From an uncultured Gammaproteobacteria bacterium (GTDB taxonomy: Bacteria; Pseudomonadota; Gammaproteobacteria; Arenicellales; JAANXG01): a stretch of 64,000 nucleotides of DNA. The stretch is from NCBI GenBank assembly GCA_947258975.1, contig CAMYKK010000047.1:1-64000 (forward strand). The letters are read 5' to 3'. Shown here in pieces: positions 25,853 through 35,124 of this stretch (position 1 is the first letter of the stretch; each line of letters opens with the position of its first letter). A model generated the notes under the pieces. That model worked only from the letters and a program-made list of their open reading frames with translations. It was not told the origin of the DNA and did not search any database. The position numbers and the translations under genes were made by a program.

Positions 25853-26365
25853 CTATGGCCCTATCGCAACATGGCCGGCGAGTCCTGAAGCCCCAACGTC
25901 GTGGTTCGCTACGGAAGCCCGGATCATATTGGCCGGCATCGAGTCCGCGCCGTTGTTTAGAACGCGCTGCGCCTCTTCCACGAATCGACTCACCAGCCGG
26001 CGCTTGAACCACAGCTGCCCATTGAGCACCTCATGGGTGGCCTTTTTCAACTGTCGAGAATTCATGTCCACATTACCGTATCCCCGGAATCCGATCCACA
26101 ACAAACCGAGGCCCTCTGGATCATCGGTTTCTTTAGAGAATCCAAAAAAGTACAGAGACGTGTATTGCTTTAATAGAAAGGCGGAACCCGTTAAGCGATC
26201 GAGTTCGGGAAGATCCAGATCCAGGAAAACTAAATCCGGTTTGACCCCATTGAGGCCGCGTACGAGTGCGTGATAGTTATCGAACTCGTATGCCTTGGCA
26301 AAATCGACCAAACCTCTCTTCCAGCACTCACGAATACGACGATCTTCGCTGCAAAGAAATAACAT
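25853..26365 (-). CDS. Response-regulator receiver-like protein without HTH
   Basis: This 170-residue protein resembles a NarL/LuxR-type regulator receiver: MLFLCSEDRRIRECW, then PDLVFLDLDLPELD with the likely phosphoacceptor Asp, and the linker RQLKKATHEVLNGQLWFKRRLVSRF typical of that class. After about residue 138 the expected LuxR helix-turn-helix is missing and is replaced by an unrelated tail (MIRASVANHDVGASGLAGH). The acidic pocket at the N-terminus is also weak. It may be a protein-interaction regulator, or a gene whose 3' end was lost. No histidine kinase is nearby. Confidence 0.6.
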   Translation of the reverse strand: MLFLCSEDRRIRECWKRGLVDFAKAYEFDNYHALVRGLNGVKPDLVFLDLDLPELDRLTGSAFLLKQYTSLYFFGFSKETDDPEGLGLLWIGFRGYGNVDMNSRQLKKATHEVLNGQLWFKRRLVSRFVEEAQRVLNNGADSMPANMIRASVANHDVGASGLAGHVAIGP

Positions 26366-26741
26366 ATTGTATTTACCGTATCCGAGTAACGATTGCTCAA
26401 CGTCGACATGCCCGGAAAACGACTACGTCGCAATCCTTCACGGATGTTGAGAAAACGGATCTCGGAATTTCGGCCCCCACCGAAAAGAAGCATTGATTGT
26501 AATGAATAAATGCGCGATTAGGCAAGTGCCAATCCAGCCTTCGGCCGCGTCGCGGGACTCACACAATGTAATGCTATGTAAATCAGACAATTAGCCGCAC
26601 TTTAACCGAATTCCGGGGGGCACATGCTCAAATCTGTGCGTGGCACCCGGACCGGTGCGCACGAAAAACCCGGCCCCGGTGCAAACCGAATTGGTTACAC
26701 TGTCAACTGAATTCAGGCTAACCAGCAACGGGGGGACGAAG
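26366..26741. other. Gene-free stretch with R3 REP-like pair
   Basis: No gene is visible in 376 bp. ACCGAATTCCGGGGGGCACA (26605-26624) and ACCGAATTGGTTACACTGTC (from 26685), ending in GAATTCAG, resemble the two-part R3 motif seen at 61434-61510. The final bases GGGGGACGAAG form the crotonase ribosome site. Confidence 0.4.
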
Positions 26742-27554
26742 ATGACCGTCGAAGTAGAGAAAAACGGGGCCGTCTGGACGGTGATCCATAGCCGTCCTGA
26801 GGCCCGCAACGCCATGGACCCCGATAGCGCCGACGCGCTTACCCAGGCCTTTCTGGACTTCGACGCGGATAGTGACGCGCGCGTCGCGGTTTTCTACGGT
26901 GAAGGCGGAGCGTTTTGCGCGGGCTGGGATCTCAAGTACGTCAGCACACTCAATGAACAGTATCCACTTGGCGAACTCGATATTCCGCCGGCGGGTCCGA
27001 GCGGCAACGGCGGTGAGATTCCGCGTGGTCCGTTGGGGCCGTCCAGGCTCGAACTAGATAAACCGGTGATCGGCGCAATTGCCGGGCCCGCCGTGGCGGG
27101 CGGCATGGAGCTGGCGCTGTGGTGTGATTTCCGGGTGATGCAGGAAGACGCCTATCTGGGGGTGTATTGCCGCCGCTGGGGCGTGCCTTTGATTGACGGT
27201 GGAACTGTTCGGTTGCCCCGTATCGTCGGCCAAGGACGGGCACTCGAGATCATTCTCACCGGGCGCAAAGTCCCTGCCGAAGAATGCTTGCGGATCGGCT
27301 TGTGCGAGTATCTCGTGCCCAACGGTGAAGTGCGCAGCAAAGCAGAAGACCTCGCCCGAGACATTGCGCGATTTCCGCCAACCTGTGTCCGCGCCGATCG
27401 TCGCTCTACCATTAAAAGCCAGGGCCTTCCGATCCGCGACGCACTCACTCAAGAATGGTACAACGGCCGAGAGGCATTGATTAAGGACGGGGTTGCTGGG
27501 GCCGCGCGATTCAAGGATGGCCTCGGCCGCCACGGTGATTTCGATAAGATCTAA
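26742..27554 (+). CDS. Enoyl-CoA hydratase/isomerase (crotonase) family protein
   Basis: This 270-residue crotonase-fold protein binds an acyl-CoA and stabilises an enolate through its oxyanion hole: GGAFCAGWDLKYV and then AGPAVAGGMELALWCDFRV. The usual second Glu region reads RRWGVPLIDGGTVRLPRIVG. The catalytic Glu pattern is not typical of enoyl-CoA hydratase, so isomerase, hydrolase or another member is possible. ATG 26742 is preceded by GGGGGACG; the frame to 26640 runs into an R3 repeat. It is not in an obvious beta-oxidation operon. Confidence 0.88.
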   Translation: MTVEVEKNGAVWTVIHSRPEARNAMDPDSADALTQAFLDFDADSDARVAVFYGEGGAFCAGWDLKYVSTLNEQYPLGELDIPPAGPSGNGGEIPRGPLGPSRLELDKPVIGAIAGPAVAGGMELALWCDFRVMQEDAYLGVYCRRWGVPLIDGGTVRLPRIVGQGRALEIILTGRKVPAEECLRIGLCEYLVPNGEVRSKAEDLARDIARFPPTCVRADRRSTIKSQGLPIRDALTQEWYNGREALIKDGVAGAARFKDGLGRHGDFDKI

Positions 27555-27641
27555 TCGTACAATGGCGTCACGCCGCGTAGCCTCGCCGACACCAGCTGTG
27601 AAACTACACAAAGATCTACCAGCATCAACGGGGGACTAACG

Positions 27642-28301
27642 GTGCCGCCGAACCTGACCGCCAACGAAGCCCGCATTGTCGGCTGCTTGATGGAGAAATC
27701 CATTGTCACGCCGGATCAGTATCCGCTGACACCCAATGCTTTGACCAATGCCTGCAACCAGAAGTCCGGGCGTGATCCGGTGATATCGCTGGATCAGGGC
27801 ATGGTGCAGCGCATCACCCGCGAACTGGGGGCCAAACATCTCGTGCAGGTTGAGGAAAATTTTAAGAGCGGGGTGGAAAAATACAAACAACGGTTATGCA
27901 ACACGACCTTCAGCGATTATCAGTTCGACCCAGCTCAGTTCGCAATTGTCTGTTTGCTTTTGCTGCGCGGTCCGCAGACACCCGGGGAGCTGCGGGCGCG
28001 CAGCGGGCGCCTGCATGTTTTCGCCGATAACGCGGCGGTCGTAGAAGCGCTCGCCGGTTTAATCAAGCGGGAGGGAGAACCACTGGTGGTGAAACTGCCG
28101 CGCACGCCGGGGCGCAAAGACGCAGAGTACATGCACCTGTTCTCGGGCCCCGTTGACCTTGAGGCGCATGCCATCCAAGCGCAGACTGCTCAGGCCGCCG
28201 TCAGTTCAGAGCGCGCCAGCGTATCTGAGTTGGCGAAAAGGGTCGATACGTTGGAGGCGGAAGTCGCCGAACTCAAGGAACAATTGAAGTTGTTACGATG
28301 A
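27642..28301 (+). CDS. YceH family (DUF480) protein
   Basis: This 219-residue protein matches YceH/DUF480 with two winged-helix-like domains. Conserved parts are LTANEARIVGCLMEKSIVTPDQYPLTPNAL, NQKSGRDPVI, LLLRGPQTPGELRARSGR and a VVKLPRTPGRKDAEYMHLF stretch. The C-terminal 40 residues form a coiled coil (ELAKRVDTLEAEVAELKEQL). The start is GTG at 27642. Its cellular role is not well established; the fold suggests nucleic-acid binding or regulation. Confidence 0.92.
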   Translation: MPPNLTANEARIVGCLMEKSIVTPDQYPLTPNALTNACNQKSGRDPVISLDQGMVQRITRELGAKHLVQVEENFKSGVEKYKQRLCNTTFSDYQFDPAQFAIVCLLLLRGPQTPGELRARSGRLHVFADNAAVVEALAGLIKREGEPLVVKLPRTPGRKDAEYMHLFSGPVDLEAHAIQAQTAQAAVSSERASVSELAKRVDTLEAEVAELKEQLKLLR

Positions 28302-28393
28302 TCCGACCGAGCACAATCTTGGTGGTGTACGCACATCGGGATGGTCGGGTTGAAACGGTATCGACGCACACCCGGTGGGACGGGGTCATGGAT

Positions 28394-28585
28394 TTAGTCG
28401 TCGTTCGCTTGCGCCTTGGTCACCGCTGAGGCGTCCGGCGAGGCATCGTCGGTGGTCTCATCGTCCGGCGCGGGTGCGTTCTCCGCTTTCGCAGCGAGCT
28501 TAGCCTGACGCTTAGCTTCGCGCTTAGCGGCCTTGGCCTTGGCGCGCTGATTGCGCTCAAATGAATAGTTGGGTTTGCGTGCCAT
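28394..28585 (-). CDS. Small conserved basic/acidic protein, hypothetical
   Basis: This 63-residue protein has a highly basic, Ala/Lys-rich N-terminal helix (MARKPNYSFERNQRAKAKAAKREAKR) and an acidic Asp-rich tail. The opening MARKPNYSFER is familiar from small proteins next to RNA-related genes in Proteobacteria, though I cannot name the family. It lies 64 bp downstream of the RhlE-type helicase on the same strand, so the two may be co-expressed. Confidence 0.75.
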   Translation of the reverse strand: MARKPNYSFERNQRAKAKAAKREAKRQAKLAAKAENAPAPDDETTDDASPDASAVTKAQANDD

Positions 28586-28649
28586 GATTTACTCTACGCG
28601 CAGTATGTCACCATTGCGCTCCGTGCGCCAGATCGCAATGATGTGTTCG

Positions 28650-29993
28650 TCAACCGAGTGTCGGCAGCGCATTCGAGTTGGCGTCTTGCCTGCGTACCGA
28701 CGCACGTCCGCGTGGGTTCCCCTTTTTTAGTGGACTACCCTTCCGATTCCTGCGGCCCGACGTGGCCTTGCCGACATTATTCGCGCGAAAATGCGAACCA
28801 GGATTGGTTCCTGGCTTTGATCCGCGAGTTGACCTCGTTTCATTTCGAGATGGGCGGGAGTTGGGCTCCAGGCCCACGACAATACTACGCTCCAATCTGC
28901 GGCCGGTGAGACGTTCGATCTGATTCAGCTTTGATCGATCATCTGGCGCCACCAGCGAGATAGCGGTGCCCGACGCCTGTGCACGACCGGTGCGTCCAAT
29001 TCGATGGATATAATCCTCAGCAACTGTCGGCAGATCAAAGTTGATCACGTGGCTGATGCTGCAGATATCCAGTCCGCGAGCGGCCACATCCGTGGCGACC
29101 AGCACCCGGATCTTGCCGCGGCGCATGCGCTCGACGGTGCGTTTACGCGCCGATTGGCTCATGTCGCCGTGCAGCGCGGCGGTTGCGTGGCCTTGCTCGT
29201 CCAACACCTTGGCCATGCGCCGTGCCCCGCGTTTAGTGGCGGTAAAGACCAGCGCCTGGGTCAGTTCATCTTGCACCAGGTGGTGGGCAAGCAACTTGCG
29301 TTTGTGGGCCGCGTCGTCCGCCTGGTAGATGTGCTGGGCAATGCTGGCATGCCGGTCCCGGTTGGCCGCGAGTTGCACGCGCTCCGGATTCTTCATCAGT
29401 GCCTTTGCGATTTTCAACACCTGACCTTCGAGGGTAGCCGAAAACAAGAGCGTTTGGCGAGCAGCAGGGACCGCGGCCGCGATCGTCTTTACCGGCTGGA
29501 TAAAACCCATATCCAACATGCGGTCTGCCTCGTCCAGAATCAGGACTTCCAAACGCGAGAAATTCACGCGTCCCTGGCTCATGTGGTCGAGCAACCGCCC
29601 CGGGGTTGCCACCAACAGATCCAGTGGTTTTCCAAGCATGCGATTTTGCGCTGGGTAGGGCATGCCGCCCACCAGGTTGCCGGTTGTGAGTCTACAAAAT
29701 TGTCCAAACTGAGCGACCGCGTCGCTGATCTGCAGCGCAAGCTCCCGGGTCGGCGTCAATACCAGGGCTCGGGGACCCACAGATCGTTTCGTTGCCGGTT
29801 GCAGCAACCTTTGCAGCGTAGGCAATACGAACGCCGCGGTCTTGCCCGTGCCGGTCTGCGCGGAAGCCATCAGGTCTTTGCCGGCGAGGGCCAACGGGAT
29901 GGCCTGGCGTTGAATATCAGTGGGTTGTTGAAAGCCGCTGCCTTTGACGGCTTTGAGTAATCTGGGATCAAGTGCTAATTGTTCAAATGACAT
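28650..29993 (-). CDS. rhlE: DEAD-box RNA helicase, RhlE type
   Basis: This ATP-dependent RNA helicase of 447 residues has all core motifs in order: the Q motif (GFQQPTDIQRQAIP), ASAQTGTGKTAAF (I), PTRELALQ (Ia), LDEADRMLDMGF (II), SATLEGQV (III), VATDVAARGLDI (V) and HRIGRTGRA (VI). The C-terminal tail is basic and disordered, as in RhlE. It would remodel rRNA or mRNA in ribosome assembly or decay. The start MSFEQLAL at 29993 is the standard family start. The frame to 30047 adds unlikely residues. Confidence 0.93.
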   Translation of the reverse strand: MSFEQLALDPRLLKAVKGSGFQQPTDIQRQAIPLALAGKDLMASAQTGTGKTAAFVLPTLQRLLQPATKRSVGPRALVLTPTRELALQISDAVAQFGQFCRLTTGNLVGGMPYPAQNRMLGKPLDLLVATPGRLLDHMSQGRVNFSRLEVLILDEADRMLDMGFIQPVKTIAAAVPAARQTLLFSATLEGQVLKIAKALMKNPERVQLAANRDRHASIAQHIYQADDAAHKRKLLAHHLVQDELTQALVFTATKRGARRMAKVLDEQGHATAALHGDMSQSARKRTVERMRRGKIRVLVATDVAARGLDICSISHVINFDLPTVAEDYIHRIGRTGRAQASGTAISLVAPDDRSKLNQIERLTGRRLERSIVVGLEPNSRPSRNETRSTRGSKPGTNPGSHFRANNVGKATSGRRNRKGSPLKKGNPRGRASVRRQDANSNALPTLG

Positions 29994-30662
29994 AAAAATG
30001 TATACCGTCCGCCTAACTACAGGCAGACCGTTAAAATAGGGAAACAAACCAACGTGGATGGAATTACGCCGAAGCTAAATACATCGTCTGGTTCAATCGT
30101 TGGCGGCGTTGGCTGTAAAGCTCGAGTGCCGCCGTACGTTGCCAACCAGGGAGGGTAATCAAACCGTTCGGAAGGGTTAGAAACGCAAGGTCCCATTCAG
30201 GGAGGCGTGCACTATACGGTTTCCATATCCGAAAAGCCAGTAATCATGGCGGATATTTATAATCGTTGACTACCGCGGGCTCGCCTTGTATTGCACCCCG
30301 GTTCCCGGATGATGGCGGCAGGAGCGCACACGCGTTGCATTCCAAATTGTCGACATTGCTATGGTGCGATCGGCAACCGCAACGAGCGATGAAACCAACG
30401 TGTTTTCGACAGCAGGGGGGTCAACCGCACCTGTTCTGCCCCAGTTTCCCGGATACTGGCGCAGTATGCGGGCTAAGCGTTTGTGTTATTGCGGCGCAAT
30501 GCGTTTTCACATCCAATACCGGTGCTTGCATCGGTCCGTCTAAGTTAGACACGGTGTTCTCGTCCAGTCCTCTAAAAAATTTCAGTCGACGCACTCGATG
30601 GCGTAAAGTGCCGGGGAGCACGCGGTAATAAGATTCTATGCAGCACGGCGAGGAGGTATTCA
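29994..30662. other. Gene-free stretch with a divergent R2 copy
   Basis: No credible gene is visible in 669 bp. CGCCTTGTATTGCACCCCGG at about 30282-30301, followed by a CCGGATGATGGCGGC stretch as in the other R2 copies, and GGCGCAGTATGCGGGCT near 30457-30473 look like the two ends of a degraded R2 element of about 190 bp. Confidence 0.45.
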
Positions 30663-30980
30663 ATGTATGCAATGATCAGACGTTATGAAGGCGTGTCAGA
30701 TGCGAGCGAAGCGGCGCGACTGGTAAGGAAGAACTTCGTGCCTTTGATCAGCAAAGTGCCGGGGCTCGTGGCCTACTACGTTATCGATGCGGGAGCGGGG
30801 GAATTCATTTCGGTGAGCATCTTCAACAACAAGCTTACAGCCGAGGAGTCTAATCGGAGGGCTTCAGGTTGGGTCCAGGACAATGTCGCGGCGCTGCTCC
30901 CCAATCCGCCGCAGATAACGGCCGGTGAAGTGGTAGCCACCAAGCGCGGCGCGTTGACGATCGCGGCGGGCGCTCCCTGA
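30663..30980 (+). CDS. Dimeric alpha-beta-barrel-like conserved protein
   Basis: This 105-residue protein has the pattern of a small ferredoxin-like (ABM/Dabb) domain: MYAMIRRYEGVSDASEA, FVPLISKVPGLVAYYVIDAGAG, FISVSIFNNKLTAEESNRRA and GWVQDNVAALLP. It is a recognisable conserved hypothetical type that often has one domain. AGGAGG (30650-30655) precedes the ATG. R1 copy d begins 30 bp after the stop. No function is assigned. Confidence 0.78.
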   Translation: MYAMIRRYEGVSDASEAARLVRKNFVPLISKVPGLVAYYVIDAGAGEFISVSIFNNKLTAEESNRRASGWVQDNVAALLPNPPQITAGEVVATKRGALTIAAGAP

Positions 30981-31009
30981 GCGCACATTTGCAGGAGGGG
31001 GCAGACTCG

Positions 31010-31202
31010 AATGGCACTTACTTAAGGGATCACGACACGCTGAACCGAGTGACCATTCCCGGGACACGCCGTCAATACCTCCCTGTAGGCTCGGCGCCAG
31101 CATCCTTGCTGGCGACGGCAGCATCCTTGCTGGCGACGGTCCCAGAAATTCTCCCTCAATTCAGCACTTGTTAGCCTCAGCAAGGTTTATGTAAGTGCCA
31201 TT
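31010..31202. repeat. R1 MITE-like element, copy d (reverse orientation)
   Basis: This is the longest copy, 193 bp, with both ends (AATGGCACTTACTTAAG and GTAAGTGCCATT). The inner segment GCATCCTTGCTGGCGACG is tandemly duplicated, which accounts for the extra length. GGGTCTGACCCCC follows directly outside the right end. Confidence 0.85.
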
Positions 31203-31226
31203 CGGGTCTGACCCCCTTCACTAGTA

Positions 31227-31661
31227 TTACCCAATATCAGCCCATCCCCGTTCGACAAAACGCTCGATCAGTTCTTCCGGGATCTGTTCCGTTTTTGCCA
31301 GGCGCTGGGGCCGCTGAAACCGGGTCATCGAGTGGATGATCTTCGCGTCCGTTTCACGCTTAAACGTGAGCAGTTTTTTATCCCACTCGTCATATATGAG
31401 CCACTCGAGCGAGGAACCGATGTACTGTTGCGGATTGATCCGCCAACAGAAGAGCCGCTTTCCGATCCTCTCGAAGTAAACGCCTTGCAGAGTGACCTGG
31501 CTCCTGGTTGTCCGGGTTGTTGTAGCGACACACCGGCGATCGGGCCGGCGACGGCGATCAGCCGCAACCCACAAGCCACTTGAGTCGACAAATGGTGTCT
31601 GCGGAATCGGATTCCAGGACCGTCGATCTATTCCACTGCGCTGCTTTTGTGCTGTGTTCAT
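31227..31661 (-). CDS. Conserved hypothetical protein with DRR-rich N-terminus
   Basis: This 144-residue protein has a basic N-terminus with spaced Asp-Arg-Arg motifs (SGIDRRSW, AADRRRRPDRRC). A compact domain follows with aromatic strands (GVYFERIGKRLFCWRINPQQYIGSSLEWLIYDEWD). No named family is recognised. DRR-rich leaders occur before PilZ or GGDEF proteins, but none of those domains follows here. Confidence 0.55.
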   Translation of the reverse strand: MNTAQKQRSGIDRRSWNPIPQTPFVDSSGLWVAADRRRRPDRRCVATTTRTTRSQVTLQGVYFERIGKRLFCWRINPQQYIGSSLEWLIYDEWDKKLLTFKRETDAKIIHSMTRFQRPQRLAKTEQIPEELIERFVERGWADIG

Positions 31662-31993
31662 GATTTTCTCGTCCGGTTGATGGCGCGCACCTCGATCATC
31701 ACACCACCCACAATCCAGTTTTGACAGGCTGAACTATTGACGACGGGGCTTAGGTCAGAAGAAATTCTACTCCGGCAATTTGTTGATTGCTACTAGCCAC
31801 GAACATACTGCAGTAGCGCGGTCGGTTATTGCGCTGTAGATTCGCGGCGCTTGTCCCCGCATCGCAGGGGAGCAAGCCGCGCCCACAGCAAGCGGTTCCT
31901 GCAGCAATCCACTTCCACAGCGAAGACTCCGCCCAGGCATGGAGCGCGGCGTGGTATCAACAGAGGGGAGGACAATTTTCATGCCCATGCCGT
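31662..31993. other. Gene-free stretch
   Basis: I see no gene, repeat or clear terminator in these 332 bp between the hypothetical gene and the 3' end of tctA. Confidence 0.5.
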
Positions 31994-33532
31994 CTAATCA
32001 CCGTCCGCGACGCCCTCCTGACGCGCCTGAGCACGTTGGCGCGCGAACGCGCGGCGTCGGCGCCACACCGGCAGAAAGATCAGGGTCAGCCCGACGATCA
32101 GCAGAATCAGGGTGCCGGGCCGCTGCCACATGAATGATACGCCGTCGGTGATGTTCACCGCACGGGCGAAGTTATCCTCCATCATGCCCCCGAGTATGAA
32201 GCCGATGAGCAAGGGGGCGAGCGGGTAATCGGCGAAGCGCATGATGGTCGCGCACACCCCGAGTCCGACCAGAATCAACAACTCGGTGGCGTTGTTCTGG
32301 CCGATATAAGAACCCATCAATGTGAAGAACAAAATGAACGGGATGAGATAGTTGCGCGGCACCGCGAGCACCTTGGCGATATAGGGAATCAGCGGCAGGT
32401 TCAATATCAACAGGACCAGGTTGCCGAGGTACATGGAAACGATCACCGCCCAGAAGATATCCGGACGATCGATCATCAGTCGCGGTCCCGGGTCCACATT
32501 CAGTGCGATCAGCGCGCCCAGCAGAATTGCCGTGGTGCCGGAGCCGGGAATACCCAGGGTCAGCAACGGCACGAAGGAACCCGTGCAGGCGGCATTATTG
32601 GCGGCTTCCGGTGCGGCCAATCCCTTGATTGATCCTTTGCCGAATTCTTCCTGCTCTTCGCCCTTGGCGATATTGCGCTCGACCGCATAACCCAGAAACG
32701 ATGCGATCGTGGCCCCCGCTCCCGGCATCACGCCGATCATGAAACCCTGCAGGGACTGACGGGCGATCACCGGTGCGATGGTCCGCGCTTCTTTTCGCGT
32801 GATCATCAGATCCTTGATCTCGCCGCCGTTGTCCTGACCGCTGGCGCTGCGATTGGGGTCCAACACCATGTGAAAGGCTTCGGGCAGGGCGAACATCGCC
32901 ATCGCCAGGGTGATGAAGCTGAGTCCGGATTGTAGGTCCTGGATCCCCATGGTGAAGCGCGGGGCATTAAACAACGCCGACTCGCCGACGGTCGCCATCA
33001 TCAGACCGACGATGGTCATCAACAAGGCCTTGGCGACCTTGCCGGTACCCGCAAAGGCGGCAATGGCCGACAGGCCCACCACCATCAGCGCGAAGTACTC
33101 GGCGGAGTGGAACAGCAGTGCGACGGTCGCCAGCATCGGGGCAAATCCGAACAGCAGGATGGCGCCGATCGTACCGCCGCAGAATGAGGAGATCGCGGCG
33201 ATCGCCAGTGCCTTGCCCGCCAAGCCTTTGCGCGCCATCGGGTAGCCGTCGAACGAGGTTGCCACCGTGCCGGCAACGCCCGGAGCGTTGATGAGAATGG
33301 ACGAAGTCGAACCACCGAAAATGGCCCCGTAGTAAACGCCGGCCAGCATGATCAGGGCCGCTGCGGGGTCGCCGATGCTGATCGCCACCGGGATCATGAT
33401 GGCGATAATGGACATTGGCCCGAGACCGGGCAGCATGCCGATGAAGGTGCCGATCAGGCACCCCGCGACCACCATGATGAGGTTCTGGAAAGAGAGGGCG
33501 GTAGTAACACCCGCAACAATGCCTTCGAACAT
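31994..33532 (-). CDS. tctA: Tripartite tricarboxylate transporter large permease TctA
   Basis: This 512-residue, strongly hydrophobic protein with about 11-12 membrane segments is the channel subunit of a TTT transporter. Family landmarks are GVYYGAIFGGSTSSILINAPGVAGT, GYPMARKGLAGKALAI, AAPEAANNAACTGSFVPLLTLGIPGSGTTAILLGAL and PLLIGFILGGMMEDNF. It is last in a minus-strand operon after caiB-like, citryl-CoA lyase-like, tctC and tctB genes. The predicted substrate is a citrate-like carboxylate. Confidence 0.95.
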   Translation of the reverse strand: MFEGIVAGVTTALSFQNLIMVVAGCLIGTFIGMLPGLGPMSIIAIMIPVAISIGDPAAALIMLAGVYYGAIFGGSTSSILINAPGVAGTVATSFDGYPMARKGLAGKALAIAAISSFCGGTIGAILLFGFAPMLATVALLFHSAEYFALMVVGLSAIAAFAGTGKVAKALLMTIVGLMMATVGESALFNAPRFTMGIQDLQSGLSFITLAMAMFALPEAFHMVLDPNRSASGQDNGGEIKDLMITRKEARTIAPVIARQSLQGFMIGVMPGAGATIASFLGYAVERNIAKGEEQEEFGKGSIKGLAAPEAANNAACTGSFVPLLTLGIPGSGTTAILLGALIALNVDPGPRLMIDRPDIFWAVIVSMYLGNLVLLILNLPLIPYIAKVLAVPRNYLIPFILFFTLMGSYIGQNNATELLILVGLGVCATIMRFADYPLAPLLIGFILGGMMEDNFARAVNITDGVSFMWQRPGTLILLIVGLTLIFLPVWRRRRAFARQRAQARQEGVADGD

Positions 33533-33552
33533 CGCTGGCCCGTCCCCGACCG

Positions 33553-34032
33553 TCAGTTGTCAACAAACCACGGCCAGGGACGCAGAAAGATGCCCAGCGT
33601 CTCCTGCACCAGATACCAGATGATCGCCGCTGTTACCACCGCAATCGGGATCAGTACGTGGAACTTACGCTCTCCGAGCACGATGCCGCAACCGGCGATG
33701 AATGTTGTGGTCGCGGCGAGAAATCCGATTGGACGCAGCAGCACCGCATACAGAACCATCGCCGCCACCAGCCCCAGGGTCTGGCCAATCTTGAATTGGC
33801 GCACCTGGGCAAGATCGATACCGTCCTTACCATCGTCATCGCTGCGGGCTTTGGGCGAGAAGATAATGATCAGCGCCACGACCACGCCGAGAACACTGAG
33901 CGCCATCGGCTGCGTATTGGGAAGAAACGCCATGCCGCGCTCGAACGGCAATAGCGGGTAGTTGAAGGCCGCGTAGCCGTAGAGCAGGGAGATGACCAGG
34001 AAGATTAAGGCGATCCACCGGTCCAGCGCCAT
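33553..34032 (-). CDS. tctB: TTT small permease TctB
   Basis: This 159-residue protein has four membrane helices in the TctB arrangement: MALDRWIALIFLVISLLYGYAAFNYP, then SVLGVVVALIIIF, an acidic loop, and two more helices ending in LGIFLRPWPWF. ATG 34032 was chosen; the frame to 34086 adds a polar leader. TctB is the small membrane subunit required with TctA. It lies 20 bp upstream of tctA. Confidence 0.9.
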   Translation of the reverse strand: MALDRWIALIFLVISLLYGYAAFNYPLLPFERGMAFLPNTQPMALSVLGVVVALIIIFSPKARSDDDGKDGIDLAQVRQFKIGQTLGLVAAMVLYAVLLRPIGFLAATTTFIAGCGIVLGERKFHVLIPIAVVTAAIIWYLVQETLGIFLRPWPWFVDN

Positions 34033-34103
34033 ATCGACTCTCCGTGATTTCAGGGGTTGAACAGAACGGGGCGCGGCCTCCGCCACGCCCCGCTGTCATA
34101 CGT

Positions 34104-35090
34104 TCAGAGAAAGCCGAGTTTCTTCATCAGCGTGGCAATCACGTTCTCCTGTTTCTCCAGGAACGCGGTGAATTCGTCGCCCGGATTGAATATGTTGACC
34201 CAACCGTTGCGTGCCCGCACCGCTTCCCATTCCTTGGTGGTATACATCTTTTCCAATACGGCGATATAGGCCTTGCGCTGCTCGTTTGGCAGGCCGGGGG
34301 CGGCAAAGAAGCCGCGCCAGTTGACGAACTCGGCGTCGTAACCCTGCTCTTTCAGCGTCGGCGCATCGGCGAATGCGTCCACCCGCTTGGGTGCGGTAAC
34401 GCCGATAATCCTCGCCTCGCCCGCCGTCGCCATGCCTACCGCCTCGGAGAAGCCGGTCGAGAGCGCCTTGATCTCGCCGGACAGCAGCCCCGCCATCGCT
34501 TTGCCCCCCGCGTCATAGGGGATGTACTTCACCTTCACCGGATCGGCGCCGGCCGCTTCCATGGCCAGGGCCGCAACCAGGTGATCCATGCCGCCCGGCA
34601 CGGAGCCGCCGCCGATGGCGACGCTGCGTGGATCTTTCTCGAAGGCAGCCACGAGGTCCTTGAACGATTTGAGTGGACTGTCCTTGCTGACAACGAAGGC
34701 CGCGTAATCGCCGATGGTGCCGGCAACCATCGTCAGGTCCCGAAAGCTCTGTGGAAAACGCTTGGTCAGCGAACGGATGACGATGGGGGTAGAGTTGACC
34801 ATCAAGGTGCCGTGGTTGGATGCGGCATTTTCAATCAAATAGCCGATGGCCTTACCGCCGCCGCCGCCGGACATGTTCTCGTACGTGGCCTTGCCAACGA
34901 TGCCGGCGTTAGTGAGGGCTTCACCCGTGCCGCGGGCCGTTCCATCCCAACCGCCGCCGGCGCCCCCGGGGATCAGGAAATGGACCGCTTCGAGGTCGGC
35001 CGCCGCCGCCGGACCGCTGCCGACCGCGGTGATCGTCAATGCAAGCGGAATCGCAAGCGCGGCGCGTTTGGTGATAGATGTAAACGACAT
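34104..35090 (-). CDS. tctC: TTT solute-binding protein TctC
   Basis: This 328-residue periplasmic binding protein has a signal peptide ending AAA near residue 30. The mature part includes VHFLIPGGAGGGWDGTARGTGEAL, ENMSGGGGGKAIGYL, GGGSVPGGMDHLVAALA and VKYIPYDAGGKAMAGLL, all TctC landmarks. ATG 35090 is preceded by AGGAGGAATTCGA. TctC proteins bind carboxylic acids with high affinity; the neighbouring CoA enzymes favour a citrate- or citramalate-like ligand. Confidence 0.93.
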   Translation of the reverse strand: MSFTSITKRAALAIPLALTITAVGSGPAAAADLEAVHFLIPGGAGGGWDGTARGTGEALTNAGIVGKATYENMSGGGGGKAIGYLIENAASNHGTLMVNSTPIVIRSLTKRFPQSFRDLTMVAGTIGDYAAFVVSKDSPLKSFKDLVAAFEKDPRSVAIGGGSVPGGMDHLVAALAMEAAGADPVKVKYIPYDAGGKAMAGLLSGEIKALSTGFSEAVGMATAGEARIIGVTAPKRVDAFADAPTLKEQGYDAEFVNWRGFFAAPGLPNEQRKAYIAVLEKMYTTKEWEAVRARNGWVNIFNPGDEFTAFLEKQENVIATLMKKLGFL

Positions 35091-35124
35091 TCGAATTCCT
35101 CCTTCGTGCTTTGGTGTTAAGAAT

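Noticed and set aside
28298-28429. 43-codon frame overlapping the yceH stop (ATGA)
   Set aside because: It has no recognisable protein features and runs into the oppositely oriented small gene at 28394.
29004-29960. 318-codon frame antisense to rhlE
   Set aside because: It overlaps every helicase motif and shows no domain of its own.
34044-35120. 358-codon frame antisense to tctC
   Set aside because: It mirrors tctC completely, and the minus-strand product has a signal peptide and family motifs while this one has none.
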